Part shown: positions 8,631 to 17,597 of the stretch, one piece after another | How the letters are laid out: every line of letters begins with the position of its first letter | Numbering within the stretch: position 1 is the first letter of the stretch | NCBI GenBank assembly: GCA_947488595.1 | Contig: CANKZI010000001.1 | Span: forward strand, 62,001 to 126,000 | Direction of reading: 5' to 3' | DNA length: 64,000 nt | Source of the DNA: Flavobacteriaceae bacterium | GTDB lineage: Bacteria > Bacteroidota > Bacteroidia > Flavobacteriales > Flavobacteriaceae | Made by a program: the position numbers and the translations under genes | Notes under the pieces: generated by a model | Told to the model about the DNA's origin: nothing | The model's database searches: none | Seen by the model: only the letters and a program-made list of their open reading frames with translations

Positions 8631-8659
8631 GATTGTGTTTTAAAATTGATTGTGTTTTA
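8631..8659. repeat. 12-base direct repeat between rnr and the GIN gene
   Basis: GATTGTGTTTTA occurs at 8631-8642 and again at 8648-8659. It lies where the promoter of the GIN-domain gene is expected; a regulatory role is possible but unproven. Confidence 0.5.
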
Positions 8660-8676
8660 TAAGCAATTATTTTCGA

Positions 8677-10857
8677 CTATTCATTTTTTCGGATATAATG
8701 AAAATCCAATTGTTTTTTTACTAAATCGGCATTTTTTACTTTAACATAAACTTCGTCACCCAATTGTAATATATTTTTAGACATTTCGCCAACAAGCGCA
8801 TATTGTTTGTCATCAAACGTATAATAATCATCTTTTATTTCACGGATTCTGCACATGCCTTCGCATTTATTTGACACAATTTCGACATAAATACCCCATT
8901 CGGTTACACCAGAAATCACACCTAAAAATGCTTCGTCTTTGTGATCTTGCATGTATTTGATTTGCATGTATTTGATAGAATCGCGTTCAGCATTCGTGGC
9001 CAAACTTTCCATATTGCTAGAATGCACACATTTTTCTTCATAAATATCAGCATCAACTGATTTTCCGCCATCTAAATAAAATTGTAATAAACGATGTACC
9101 ATCACATCCGGATAACGTCGAATTGGTGAAGTAAAATGACTGTAATAATCAAATGCCAATCCGTAGTGACCAATATTTTCTGTCGAATATTTGGCTTTAC
9201 TCATTGTTCGAATCGCCAAAGTATCAATTAAATTTTGCTCTTTTTTTCCGTTTACGTCAGACATCAATTGGTTTAACGATTTTGAAATGTCTTTTTTATC
9301 ACGCAAATCAATTTTATAACCAAACTTTGCAATCAAAGCTTGCATGGCAAATAATTTGTCTTCATTTGGTTCATCATGAATCCTGTAAACAAATGTTTTC
9401 TTTTGTTTTCCGATGTATTCAGCGACTTTTCTATTGGCCAAAAGCATGAATTCTTCTATCAAATGATTGGCATCTTTTGAAACTTTAAAATACACACCTT
9501 CAGGTTCTCCTTCATCGGTTAAAGTGAATTTTACTTCAACTTTATCAAACGAAATAGCACCATTGTTCATTCGGTTTCTTCTCAAAATTTTAGCCAATTC
9601 ATCTAGCTTTAAAGTAGCTTCAACAATGGCATCAGGCGCAATAAAGTCGTTTTTAGTAAGTGAAATTTCCGCTGGAATAAAATTTGATTTCGTTTCAATT
9701 ATTACCTGCGCTTCCTCATAAGCAAAACGTTGGTCAGAATTGATAACCGTTCTTCCAAACCATTGATTGATTACAGTTGCTTTATGGTCTATTTCAAAAA
9801 TAGCAGAAAATGTATATTTTTCCTCATTTGGACGTAAAGAACAAGCAAAATTAGATAAAACTTCGGGCAACATTGGCACAACCCGGTCTACTAAATAAAC
9901 CGAAGTACCGCGATTAAAAGCTTCGTCATCTAAAATGGTTCCTTCTTGCAAATAATGCGAAACATCGGCAATATGAATTCCAATTTCATAATTTCCATTC
10001 TCTAATTTTTTGAAAGAAAGGGCATCATCAAAATCTTTTGCATCTTTTGGATCAATAGTAAAAGTTAATGTATCGCGCATATCTCGACGATTGGCAATTT
10101 CACTTTCGTGAATTGAAGTATCTATTTTTTGAGCAAAAACCTCTACATCAATTGGAAAATCATACGGTAAACCATATTCGGCTAAGATTGCATGAATTTC
10201 GGTATTGTGTTCCCCTGGTTTACCCAAAACTTTAATGATTGTACCGAATGGACTATCTGCTTTTTTTGGCCAATCTTCAATCTTAGCAATTACTACATCG
10301 CCTTGTTCTGCCTCGCCAATCTTATCTTTTGGAATAAAAATATCCGTATACATTTTGGCATTTGCAGTAGATACAAAAGCAAAGTTCTTTTGAATATCGA
10401 TTACACCAACAAATTCGGTTTTGTGTCTTTCTAAAACTTCAATGACTTCGCCTTCAGGCTTTTTGCCTCTTCTTCGGTTGTAAATATAAACTTTGACTGT
10501 ATCTTTATCGAGTGCATGATTGAGATTATTGGTTGGAATAAAAACATCTTCACCAAAATCTGGACAAATGAAATAAGCCGTTTTTCTCGAAGTCATGTCT
10601 ATTTTACCTTCATAATAATCTTGACTGATGGCTTTTACAAGGTATTTTCCAGGTTCTGATTCTGTTATGACTTTTTGTGCAGCTAAAATTTTTAAATCTT
10701 TGATGATTTCGTTCCGACTTTTTGTGTCATCCAATTCTAAAACAGCAGCTAATTGTTTGTAATTAAAAGGTTTATTAGCATTTTGCGATAAAATTTTTAG
10801 AATCTTTTCAGAGAAAGTTTTCTCTTTTTTGCCAAATTTTTTTGGTCTATTACTCAT
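8677..10857 (-). CDS. rnr: ribonuclease R
   Basis: 3'-5' exoribonuclease of structured RNA. 726 residues: an N-terminal winged-helix segment (about 15-75), cold-shock OB domains (about 80-230), the RNB catalytic domain with the metal-binding motif DPKDAKDFDDALSF near residue 270-283, and an S1 domain (about 645-720). The basic N-terminal end (NRPKKFGKKEK) is typical. It begins at the border of a 739-base gene-free region and runs away from it. No frameshift. The call is secure. Confidence 0.96.
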   Translation of the reverse strand: MSNRPKKFGKKEKTFSEKILKILSQNANKPFNYKQLAAVLELDDTKSRNEIIKDLKILAAQKVITESEPGKYLVKAISQDYYEGKIDMTSRKTAYFICPDFGEDVFIPTNNLNHALDKDTVKVYIYNRRRGKKPEGEVIEVLERHKTEFVGVIDIQKNFAFVSTANAKMYTDIFIPKDKIGEAEQGDVVIAKIEDWPKKADSPFGTIIKVLGKPGEHNTEIHAILAEYGLPYDFPIDVEVFAQKIDTSIHESEIANRRDMRDTLTFTIDPKDAKDFDDALSFKKLENGNYEIGIHIADVSHYLQEGTILDDEAFNRGTSVYLVDRVVPMLPEVLSNFACSLRPNEEKYTFSAIFEIDHKATVINQWFGRTVINSDQRFAYEEAQVIIETKSNFIPAEISLTKNDFIAPDAIVEATLKLDELAKILRRNRMNNGAISFDKVEVKFTLTDEGEPEGVYFKVSKDANHLIEEFMLLANRKVAEYIGKQKKTFVYRIHDEPNEDKLFAMQALIAKFGYKIDLRDKKDISKSLNQLMSDVNGKKEQNLIDTLAIRTMSKAKYSTENIGHYGLAFDYYSHFTSPIRRYPDVMVHRLLQFYLDGGKSVDADIYEEKCVHSSNMESLATNAERDSIKYMQIKYMQDHKDEAFLGVISGVTEWGIYVEIVSNKCEGMCRIREIKDDYYTFDDKQYALVGEMSKNILQLGDEVYVKVKNADLVKKQLDFHYIRKNE

Positions 10858-11596
10858 ATTTCGTTTCTTAAAAGTTGAAAATTACGAATAAGATTTCAAA
10901 TTACAGATTTTAGATTTTAGATTTACACAAAATATAACTTTATCGCATTTTAAATTTTTTTTTAATAGTTATAAGTTGTCAACATTTATTAAAAACAAAA
11001 ACAAAAAAATTAAAATTAATTTAAAATCTTGTTGGTTATTATAGCTTGTTAATAGCTACGATAAGTTTTTAAAAAAGGTAAGTTAAATATAGTTTTACTT
11101 TTTTATAACATTTTATTAACATATAATTCAACGGTTAAAAGCTTCATTTTTAAATCATTTAATTTGGTTATTAACAATTGCTTTTTTATAACAAATTATG
11201 GCTTATGTAAATAACTCAAAAAGTAAATTAATGTTGATAAAATCGATTTTGTAGCTGATAACTTGTATAAAAAATTACCAAACTAAATTAGGTTTTTTAA
11301 TCCGTGTTTTGGATTACTGTTTTTTTCTTAATATTCTAAAAATAGTTCTTATTTTCTATCTGAACTTATTAACAAAGAATGTTAATTTAAGGTAAACTGA
11401 TTATCAATACATTGCAAAATACTATTAACATTACTATAAATTAACAATTAAATTACATTTAACATATCAAAATGAAGTATTTGTAAACAGGTAAAACAGG
11501 TAAATAATTGATTATCAATAATTGTTTTCTTTGATGATTCTTTTGGTAAATGCAATTGCTTGAGGTAAATTTGCAAAACAACCCAACACCATAAAA
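10858..11596. other. oriC: candidate replication origin: AT-rich gene-free region with DnaA-box-like repeats
   Basis: The longest gap without a gene in the window. TTATTAACA occurs exactly three times (11113-11121, 11168-11176, 11366-11374); its one-base variant CTATTAACA at 11422-11430 and, inverted, at 11047-11055; TTATCAACA (inverted) at 11232-11240; TTGTCAACA at 10976-10984; TTATCAATA at 11401-11409 and 11512-11520; TTTATAACA at 11102-11110 and 11185-11193; AAATTAACA at 11438-11446 and inverted at 11380-11388. A perfect 12-base palindrome AAAATCGATTTT lies at 11239-11250. Several differ from the DnaA consensus TTATCCACA by one or two bases. Genes diverge on both sides. Origin function is inferred, not shown. 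Confidence 0.45.
11543..11573 (+). promoter_or_regulatory. rpiB promoter
   Basis: TTG at 11543-11545, a 20-base spacer, then TAAATTTG at 11566-11573: a good match to the flavobacterial -33/-7 pair. Expected transcription start near 11579, 18 bases before rpiB. Confidence 0.65.
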
Positions 11597-12028
11597 ATGA
11601 AAATAGCCATAGGAAATGACCATGCAGGACCGGATTATAAAAAAGCAATTGTAACCATGCTTAAAGATCGTGGTCATCAGGTTACAAACTACGGAACCGA
11701 TACTTTTGACAGCGTTGATTATCCAGATTTTGGGCATCCGGTAGCGCTTGATGTTCAAAATAATCATGCTGATTTTGGAATTGTAATCTGCGGAAGCGGT
11801 AACGGAATAGCCATGGCAGTCAACAAACACCAAGATATTCGTGCTGCCATTTGTTGGACAAAAGAAATTGCTGTTTTGGCACGTCAGCACAATAATGCCA
11901 ATATTATTAGTATTCCGGCACGTTTTACTTCGATACCGCAAGCGGTTGAAATGGTTGATGCTTTTTTGAATACTACTTTCGAAGGTGGACGACACCAAAC
12001 AAGGGTTGAAAAAATTAGATGTCAATAA
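11597..12028 (+). CDS. rpiB: ribose-5-phosphate isomerase B
   Basis: Interconverts ribose-5-phosphate and ribulose-5-phosphate in the pentose phosphate pathway. 143 residues, normal for RpiB. The N-terminal substrate motif NDHAGPDYK (7-15) and the catalytic cysteine C65 in CGSGNGIAMA are present, which separates it from the LacA/LacB forms less clearly but fits RpiB. It has its own good promoter and is followed 80 bases later by tex in the same direction. It starts immediately right of the candidate origin. Confidence 0.94.
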   Translation: MKIAIGNDHAGPDYKKAIVTMLKDRGHQVTNYGTDTFDSVDYPDFGHPVALDVQNNHADFGIVICGSGNGIAMAVNKHQDIRAAICWTKEIAVLARQHNNANIISIPARFTSIPQAVEMVDAFLNTTFEGGRHQTRVEKIRCQ

Positions 12029-12108
12029 ACATTTCTTTTTAAACTCCAATTTTATTACAACCTTTTTGATGTTTCAAACACGCAAAGAGTTACACAACGA
12101 CAATAACA

Positions 12109-14277
12109 ATGACCCACATTCAGTTCATAAAGGCAATAGTAAATACTGCTGATAAAAACATTGAAGCCACTATAAAGTTGTTCAATGAAGATTGCACGAT
12201 CCCGTTTATTGCACGTTATCGAAAAGACCAAACAGGTAATCTTGACGAAGTAATAATTGAACAAATTGCCAAATTGGCCAAACAATACGACGAAATAACG
12301 AAACGCAAAGAAAGTATTCTAAAAACCATCGCCGAACAAGGGCAATTGTTGCCTGAATTAAAATCTAAAATTGAAAAAAGTTTCGATTTACAAGAAATAG
12401 AAGACTTGTATTTACCTTTCAAAAAAAAGAAAAAAACCAAAGCCGATATCGCTCGAGAAAACGGATTGGAACCTTTGGCAAAATTAATTTTCGCTCAAAA
12501 CAAAGAGGATGTCGATTTTATTGCCACACAATATTTAAATGAAAACGTCATTAATGAAGATGTTGCTTTACAAGGCGCAAGAGATATTATTGCAGAATGG
12601 ATCAACGAAAACATCCATGTGCGGAAATTGCTCCGGCGATTATACCAGCGCAAAGCAACAATAACAACCAAAGTAGCAAAAAGTAAAATCGAAGACGAAT
12701 TAGCAAAAAAATTCTCTCAATATTTTGATTGGTCCGAAAATCTGACAAAAACCCCAGCACATCGATTGTTAGCGATGCTACGTGCAGAAAATGAAGGTTT
12801 TATAAAATTAAAAATCGAAGTTGATTCCGAAAGTGAAAGCGAAGATGCCATTGCAATCATTGATGAAATCATCATCAAGAACCACCATTCGCCATCCAAA
12901 TCACATCTAAAAATCGCCATTCAGGACAGTTTTAAAAGATTGTTGCATCCTGCAATTGCCAACGAAACTTTGCAAGAAGCCAAAGCAAAAGCCGATGCCA
13001 GTTCGATTCAAGTGTTTGCAAATAACTTATCACAACTTTTATTGGCGCCACCTTTGGGCGAAAAACGAATTTTAGCCATCGACCCAGGATTTAGGAGCGG
13101 TTGCAAAATAGTTTGTCTCGATGAAAAAGGCGATTTGTTGTACAACGAGACAATTTATCCTCATCAACCGCAAAATGAAACTGCTATGGCGATGAAAAAA
13201 ATTCGCACGATGGTAAATGCCTACAATATTGAAGCGATTGCTATCGGAAACGGAACCGCTAGCCGCGAAACCGAATTGTTTATAAAGAAAATCGCCTTAG
13301 AAGCCCGAACCAAAGACGAACAAGGCGAAACCAAACCAATTCAAGTTTTTGTAGTTTCAGAAGCTGGCGCATCGGTTTATTCGGCCAGTAAAATTGCTCG
13401 CGACGAATTTCCTAATTTTGATGTTACGGTACGTGGGTCGGTTTCTATTGGAAGACGACTTTCTGATCCGTTGGCAGAATTGGTAAAAATTGATGCTAAA
13501 TCGATTGGCGTTGGACAATACCAACACGATGTAGATCAAGCAAAATTAAAGGAAGAACTGGATTCGGTTGTAGTTCGTTGCGTGAATTCGGTCGGAATTA
13601 ATATCAATACATCAAGTAAATCGTTGCTGAGTTATGTTTCGGGAATTGGCGAAAAAATGGCCGAAAGCATCGTGGCTTTCCGTCAAGAAAATGGCCCATT
13701 TGAAGACAGAAAACAACTTAAAAAAGTACCGCGATTGGGCGAAAAAGCTTACCAACAAGCCGCCGCTTTTATCAGAATTAAAGAAGGAAAAAATCCGTTA
13801 GATAATTCGGCAGTACATCCTGAAGCATACGGAATTGTCGAAAAAATGGCAAAAGATTTAGGTTTAAAAACCAACGATTTAATTGCCAATAAAGAAAAAA
13901 TTGCTAAAATAAGACTCGAAGATTACGTTACCAAAGAAATTGGAATTTTAGCTTTAAAAGACATTGTAAAAGAGCTCGAAAAACCGGGATTAGATCCAAG
14001 AAAAGCGGCCAAAGTTTTTGAATTTGATGCCAATGTAAAAACGATAAAAGACCTTAGAACCGGAATGATTTTACCCGGAATTGTAAACAATATCACCGCG
14101 TTTGGTTGCTTTGTCGATATCGGAATCAAAGAAAGCGGATTGGTTCACATTTCGCAACTTAAAGCTGGTTTTGTTTCGGATGTAAATGAAGTAGTAAAAT
14201 TGCACCAACACGTGCAAGTAAAAATCGTCGAATTGGATGAAGACAGAAAAAGAATCCAGTTGACGATGGTGATCTAA
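12109..14277 (+). CDS. tex: Tex-family S1 RNA-binding transcription accessory protein
   Basis: 722 residues in the standard Tex order: N-terminal helical region, YqgF/RNase H-like domain near 320-450 (with RILAIDPGFRSGCK), helix-hairpin-helix repeats near 500-560 (VSGIGEKMAESIVAF), and a C-terminal S1 domain (about 645-722, GMILPGIVNNITAFGCFVDIG). Tex binds nucleic acid and associates with transcription; it is widely conserved and often non-essential. Start ATG fits the family N-terminus. Closed by a terminator. No missing domain. Confidence 0.95.
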   Translation: MTHIQFIKAIVNTADKNIEATIKLFNEDCTIPFIARYRKDQTGNLDEVIIEQIAKLAKQYDEITKRKESILKTIAEQGQLLPELKSKIEKSFDLQEIEDLYLPFKKKKKTKADIARENGLEPLAKLIFAQNKEDVDFIATQYLNENVINEDVALQGARDIIAEWINENIHVRKLLRRLYQRKATITTKVAKSKIEDELAKKFSQYFDWSENLTKTPAHRLLAMLRAENEGFIKLKIEVDSESESEDAIAIIDEIIIKNHHSPSKSHLKIAIQDSFKRLLHPAIANETLQEAKAKADASSIQVFANNLSQLLLAPPLGEKRILAIDPGFRSGCKIVCLDEKGDLLYNETIYPHQPQNETAMAMKKIRTMVNAYNIEAIAIGNGTASRETELFIKKIALEARTKDEQGETKPIQVFVVSEAGASVYSASKIARDEFPNFDVTVRGSVSIGRRLSDPLAELVKIDAKSIGVGQYQHDVDQAKLKEELDSVVVRCVNSVGININTSSKSLLSYVSGIGEKMAESIVAFRQENGPFEDRKQLKKVPRLGEKAYQQAAAFIRIKEGKNPLDNSAVHPEAYGIVEKMAKDLGLKTNDLIANKEKIAKIRLEDYVTKEIGILALKDIVKELEKPGLDPRKAAKVFEFDANVKTIKDLRTGMILPGIVNNITAFGCFVDIGIKESGLVHISQLKAGFVSDVNEVVKLHQHVQVKIVELDEDRKRIQLTMVI

Positions 14278-14281
14278 AGCA

Positions 14282-14323
14282 AAAATCCCGAATGCTAATA
14301 ATTATATTAGAACTTGGGATTTT
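14282..14323. terminator. terminator between tex and tatA
   Basis: AAAATCCC (14282-14289) pairs with GGGATTTT (14316-14323); an inner CTAAT/ATTAG stem extends the hairpin. It separates convergent genes and can act in both directions. Confidence 0.75.
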
Positions 14324-14346
14324 CAATAAAACAATGAAATTTACTG

Positions 14347-14532
14347 TTAAACTTCTTTCTTACTGTCTGCAGGTTGATCGTCTTTTGACGCATTTTTAAA
14401 TTCTTTGATTCCGTTTCCTAATCCTTTCATTAATTCTGGAATTTTTTTACCTCCGAAAAGTAATAAGACGATGGCAGCAACAAAAATCATTTCTGTCGCG
14501 CCAAAATTAAGGAATATCATTAATGTTACCAT
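14347..14532 (-). CDS. tatA: Sec-independent translocase protein TatA/E (copy 1)
   Basis: 61 residues. One N-terminal membrane helix (about residues 5-24) followed by the hinge [14 protein letters not shown] and an amphipathic helix, then a short charged tail. TatA forms the pore-like component that moves folded twin-arginine proteins across the inner membrane. It lies 64 bases downstream of a longer tatA paralogue sharing the block FGG(K/R)[10 protein letters not shown] and [10 protein letters not shown]. No tatC is adjacent; in many flavobacteria it lies elsewhere. Confidence 0.9.
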   Translation of the reverse strand: MVTLMIFLNFGATEMIFVAAIVLLLFGGKKIPELMKGLGNGIKEFKNASKDDQPADSKKEV

Positions 14533-14596
14533 AATTTTTAATTTATCAAATTAATATACTTGCAAACTTTTGTGTTGTTTGTTCATCAACAACTTT

Positions 14597-14851
14597 TTAT
14601 CGCGCGTTATCTTCTTTATGAACCGATGTTGGTGGTGTTAATGGTGATGAAGGTGCAATAGGATCTGTTGAAACGGGATCTTTTTTTGCGGGTTCGTCTT
14701 TTGAAGCATTTTTAAATTCTTTGATTCCAGTACCAAGTCCTTTCATTAATTCAGGAATTTTTCGGCCTCCAAAAAGCAATAAAATTACGATGCCAACAAA
14801 AATCATTTCTGTCATACCAAATTCTCCCAAAAATATCATTAATGCATTCAT
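14597..14851 (-). CDS. tatA: Sec-independent translocase protein TatA/E (copy 2)
   Basis: 84 residues starting at MNALMIFLGEFGMTE. The frame stays open for 20 more codons upstream, but that extension covers the -7 element and lacks homology, so I use ATG at 14851. Single membrane helix (about 11-29), hinge [14 protein letters not shown], amphipathic helix, then a Pro/Ser/Thr-rich tail (residues about 57-84) that copy 1 lacks. The two copies are tandem and probably co-transcribed from the promoter at 14875-14882. Different tails suggest they are not fully redundant, but that is inference. Confidence 0.88.
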   Translation of the reverse strand: MNALMIFLGEFGMTEMIFVGIVILLLFGGRKIPELMKGLGTGIKEFKNASKDEPAKKDPVSTDPIAPSSPLTPPTSVHKEDNAR

Positions 14852-14874
14852 ACGTTGAAAATTTATATAGATTG

Positions 14875-14882
14875 CAAAATTA
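14875..14882 (-). promoter_or_regulatory. tatA pair promoter, -7 element
   Basis: Minus-strand TAATTTTG (plus CAAAATTA) fits TANNTTTG, 23 bases before the chosen tatA start, and supports that start over the longer frame. Confidence 0.5.
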
Positions 14883-15176
14883 CAAAAAATGTGGTGGTTT
14901 TTGGTAAACAAAAGTTAAATTTCAGGAACACCGCGTTTCAAAAAACGGTAAGAACAAAATCAAAGGGATATTTTTATTGCTAACACGATGATTTTAAAAC
15001 CTATTTATTACCAAAATTTAACAAATTCAAACAAATTACTCAAAACAAGTTGGTTAAAAATCGGAAATAAACATAGGACAAAAGACCAGCAAATATTTTA
15101 AAAACACAATCTTCTAATTTTTGTGAACATATTTTTTTGTTGACCTACTCGCAATTTTATAAAAGCTATTAATTCC

Positions 15177-15184
15177 TATATTTG
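15177..15184 (+). promoter_or_regulatory. -7 element of the M23 peptidase operon
   Basis: TATATTTG ends four bases before the ATG at 15189, so the transcript would begin at or next to the start codon. No well-spaced TTG was found. Confidence 0.5.
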
Positions 15185-15188
15185 TAGC

Positions 15189-16058
15189 ATGACAGAAAGA
15201 AGACACAAGCGACAGTTGCTAAAAAAGAAACTTTTTACAAAAAACCGATTGGTTATTTTGAATGAAGACACTTTTGAAGAAATATTTTCGTTGAAACTCA
15301 CGTTAATGAATGTCTTCGTTGTCGCTACAGTAGGCGCATTTTTGATAATTTTTATTACAACTTATATTATCGCGTTTACACCATTACGCGAATATATTCC
15401 GGGTTATGCCTCTTCCAAACTTAAAAAAGAAGCGACAGAGTTGGCTTTAAAATCTGACTCTTTGACTTTTGCACTTAAAAAGAACCAGGCTTACCTGCAG
15501 TCTATAAAAAAAGTTTTAACTGGCGATTTAGATTACGCCCATTTAAGCAAAGATTCAATCATTGCGAGCGAAAGTTTAAATCCAGAAAGCGTTGATTTTG
15601 AGGTGGCATCAGCCGATTTAAAATTGCGAAAACAAGTAGAACAAGAAGACAAATACAATCTGTTTGAACAAGCAAGACCGAAAGTTAGTGTAGTGCTTTT
15701 TGCACCAGTAAAAGGTACAATAACCGAAATTTTTTCACCCAAAGACAAACATTTTGCCGTTGATATTGCCTTACCAAAAAACACACCAATAAAAGCGATT
15801 GCTAATGGAACAATTATTTTTGCAGATTGGACACCAACCAACGGAAATATTGCTATTATCCGTCACAACGATGGAATCATTTCTGTTTACAAACATTGCG
15901 AATCTTTAAATGTAGCGCAAGGAGATATCGTTAGAACAAGCGAAGTCATTGCCATCGCGGGCTCATCTGGCGAACAATCAACAGGCGTCCATTTGCATTT
16001 TGAACTTTGGAAAGATGGTTATCCAATTGATCCAACCCAATTTATAGCATTCGAATAA
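15189..16058 (+). CDS. M23-family (LytM) peptidoglycan endopeptidase, membrane anchored
   Basis: 289 residues. A basic cytoplasmic N-terminus (1-33) precedes one membrane helix (about 36-60), a helical stretch with possible coiled coil (about 75-110) and a C-terminal LytM domain. Zinc and active-site residues are present: H188 and D192 in HFAVD, and H268/H270 in HLHFE. So it should be an active cell-wall hydrolase facing the periplasm. The N-terminus aligns with what I recall of flavobacterial homologues despite the near-leaderless promoter. The GH3-like gene follows after two bases, so the two are co-transcribed. Confidence 0.9.
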   Translation: MTERRHKRQLLKKKLFTKNRLVILNEDTFEEIFSLKLTLMNVFVVATVGAFLIIFITTYIIAFTPLREYIPGYASSKLKKEATELALKSDSLTFALKKNQAYLQSIKKVLTGDLDYAHLSKDSIIASESLNPESVDFEVASADLKLRKQVEQEDKYNLFEQARPKVSVVLFAPVKGTITEIFSPKDKHFAVDIALPKNTPIKAIANGTIIFADWTPTNGNIAIIRHNDGIISVYKHCESLNVAQGDIVRTSEVIAIAGSSGEQSTGVHLHFELWKDGYPIDPTQFIAFE

Positions 16059-16060
16059 TT

Positions 16061-17557
16061 ATGAAATCAATAAAATCGGTTGCAGCCAAAATTTTCGCAG
16101 CCAAAATTTATAATCAAACCCAAGAATGGGCCAATAATCCCTTAGCAACACAGCAGAAAGTTTTTAAAGATTTGTTGCGTCAAGCGAAAAACACCGAATT
16201 CGGAAAAGACCATCATTTTGATACCATAAAAAACTTTGCAGATTTTGCCAAAAATGTGCCGGTTCGCGATTATGAAGAATTAAGAACTTATATTGATAAG
16301 GCTGTAAATGGCGAAGAAAACATACTTTGGAAAGGCAAACCATTGTATTTTGCGAAAACTTCGGGAACCACTTCTGGCGCAAAATATATTCCTTTAACAA
16401 AAGTATCATTGCCGTTTCATATCCAAGCGGCGCGCAATGCGATTTTGCTTTATATTCATGAAACTGGAAACGCTGATTTTGTTTCGGGTAAAATGATTTT
16501 CTTGCAAGGAAGCCCTGTTTTAGAAGAAAAAAATGGAATACAATTTGGACGATTATCCGGAATCGTAGCCCATTTTGTGCCGAAATACCTGCAAAAAAAC
16601 CGAATGCCTTCGTGGGAAATCAATTGTATAGAAGATTGGGAAACCAAAGTAGATGCAATTGTTGCAACCACCTTTGATCAAGACATGACAGTCATTTCGG
16701 GCATTCCGTCGTGGGTGCAAATGTATTTTGAAAAACTAGAACAAAAAACGCAAAAACCTGTGGGCGAATTGTTCAAAAACTTCAATTTATTTATTTATGG
16801 AGGCGTAAATTATGAACCTTATCGCGCCAAATTTGAAAATTTAATAGGAAGAAAAGTCGATTCGATTGAGCTTTTCCCAGCTTCCGAAGGGTTTTTTGCT
16901 TACCAAGATTCGCAAAAAGAGAAAGGAATGTTGTTGCTTTTGAATGCGGGTATTTTTTATGAATTTATAAAATCTGAAGAATTTTACACCGAAAATCCTA
17001 AAAGATATACCATTGGCGAAGTCGAATTGCAGGTTAATTATGTTTTAATAATATCTACAAATGCAGGACTTTGGGCTTATAATATTGGCGATACAGTGCA
17101 ATTTACAAGTTTAAAACCTTTTCGCATTATTGTTTCAGGACGCATCAAACATTATATTTCGGCTTTTGGCGAACATGTGATTGGCAAAGAAGTTGAGTAT
17201 GCTTTGCGCGAAGCCATCGAAGATACCGCAATTTGTATCAACGAGTTTACCGTGGCGCCACAAATTAATCCACCGTTGGGTGGTCTACCTTATCACGAAT
17301 GGTTTATTGAGTTTGAAGATATTCCGGATGATTTAAACGAATTGGCTTTGGCAATTAACGATGCAATGCGAAAACAAAATACTTATTATGATGATTTGAT
17401 TGTAGGAAAAGTATTGCAAAATTTAAGAATTACGTTAGTTCCAAAAAACGGTTTTCAAGATTATATGAAGTCCATTGGAAAATTTGGCGGACAAAACAAA
17501 ATTCCCAGATTGAGTAATGACAGGAAAATTGTGGAATTGCTGAAAATTGCCAATTAA
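16061..17557 (+). CDS. GH3-family acyl-adenylate-forming enzyme
   Basis: 498 residues. The GH3 superfamily (named from plant auxin-responsive genes) adenylates a carboxylic acid and usually joins it to an amino acid. The ATP-binding motif KTSGTTSGAKYIPLT (about residues 108-122) and later motifs YxASEGFFA and YNIGDTVQF are intact. Bacterial substrates are unknown. It sits two bases after the M23 peptidase gene, a pairing I believe is conserved in flavobacteria, which hints at an envelope-related product but does not prove it. Complete gene; family call strong. Confidence 0.88.
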   Translation: MKSIKSVAAKIFAAKIYNQTQEWANNPLATQQKVFKDLLRQAKNTEFGKDHHFDTIKNFADFAKNVPVRDYEELRTYIDKAVNGEENILWKGKPLYFAKTSGTTSGAKYIPLTKVSLPFHIQAARNAILLYIHETGNADFVSGKMIFLQGSPVLEEKNGIQFGRLSGIVAHFVPKYLQKNRMPSWEINCIEDWETKVDAIVATTFDQDMTVISGIPSWVQMYFEKLEQKTQKPVGELFKNFNLFIYGGVNYEPYRAKFENLIGRKVDSIELFPASEGFFAYQDSQKEKGMLLLLNAGIFYEFIKSEEFYTENPKRYTIGEVELQVNYVLIISTNAGLWAYNIGDTVQFTSLKPFRIIVSGRIKHYISAFGEHVIGKEVEYALREAIEDTAICINEFTVAPQINPPLGGLPYHEWFIEFEDIPDDLNELALAINDAMRKQNTYYDDLIVGKVLQNLRITLVPKNGFQDYMKSIGKFGGQNKIPRLSNDRKIVELLKIAN

Positions 17558-17578
17558 AATATAAAAACCTTACATTTG
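17547..17578 (+). promoter_or_regulatory. promoter upstream of the nucleosidase-like gene
   Basis: TTG at 17547-17549, 21-base spacer, TACATTTG at 17571-17578. The -33 part lies inside the end of the GH3 gene. Expected start near 17584, 14 bases before the ATG. Confidence 0.6.
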
Positions 17579-17597
17579 TGGGTTATAAAATAAAATA

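Larger units (their letters stand above)
14852..15188. other. divergent intergenic region tatA / M23 peptidase
   Basis: 337 bases between divergent genes. It contains the tatA -7 element at 14875-14882 and the M23 -7 element at 15177-15184. The middle is AT-rich with a few TTAACAAA/AAATTTAACAAA words and no reading frame I can support. Confidence 0.55.

Noticed and set aside
11459..12049. 196-residue leftward frame covering rpiB
   Set aside because: It is antisense to rpiB, has no homology I recognise, and its high Cys/Asn/Ile composition is that of a reading-frame shadow.
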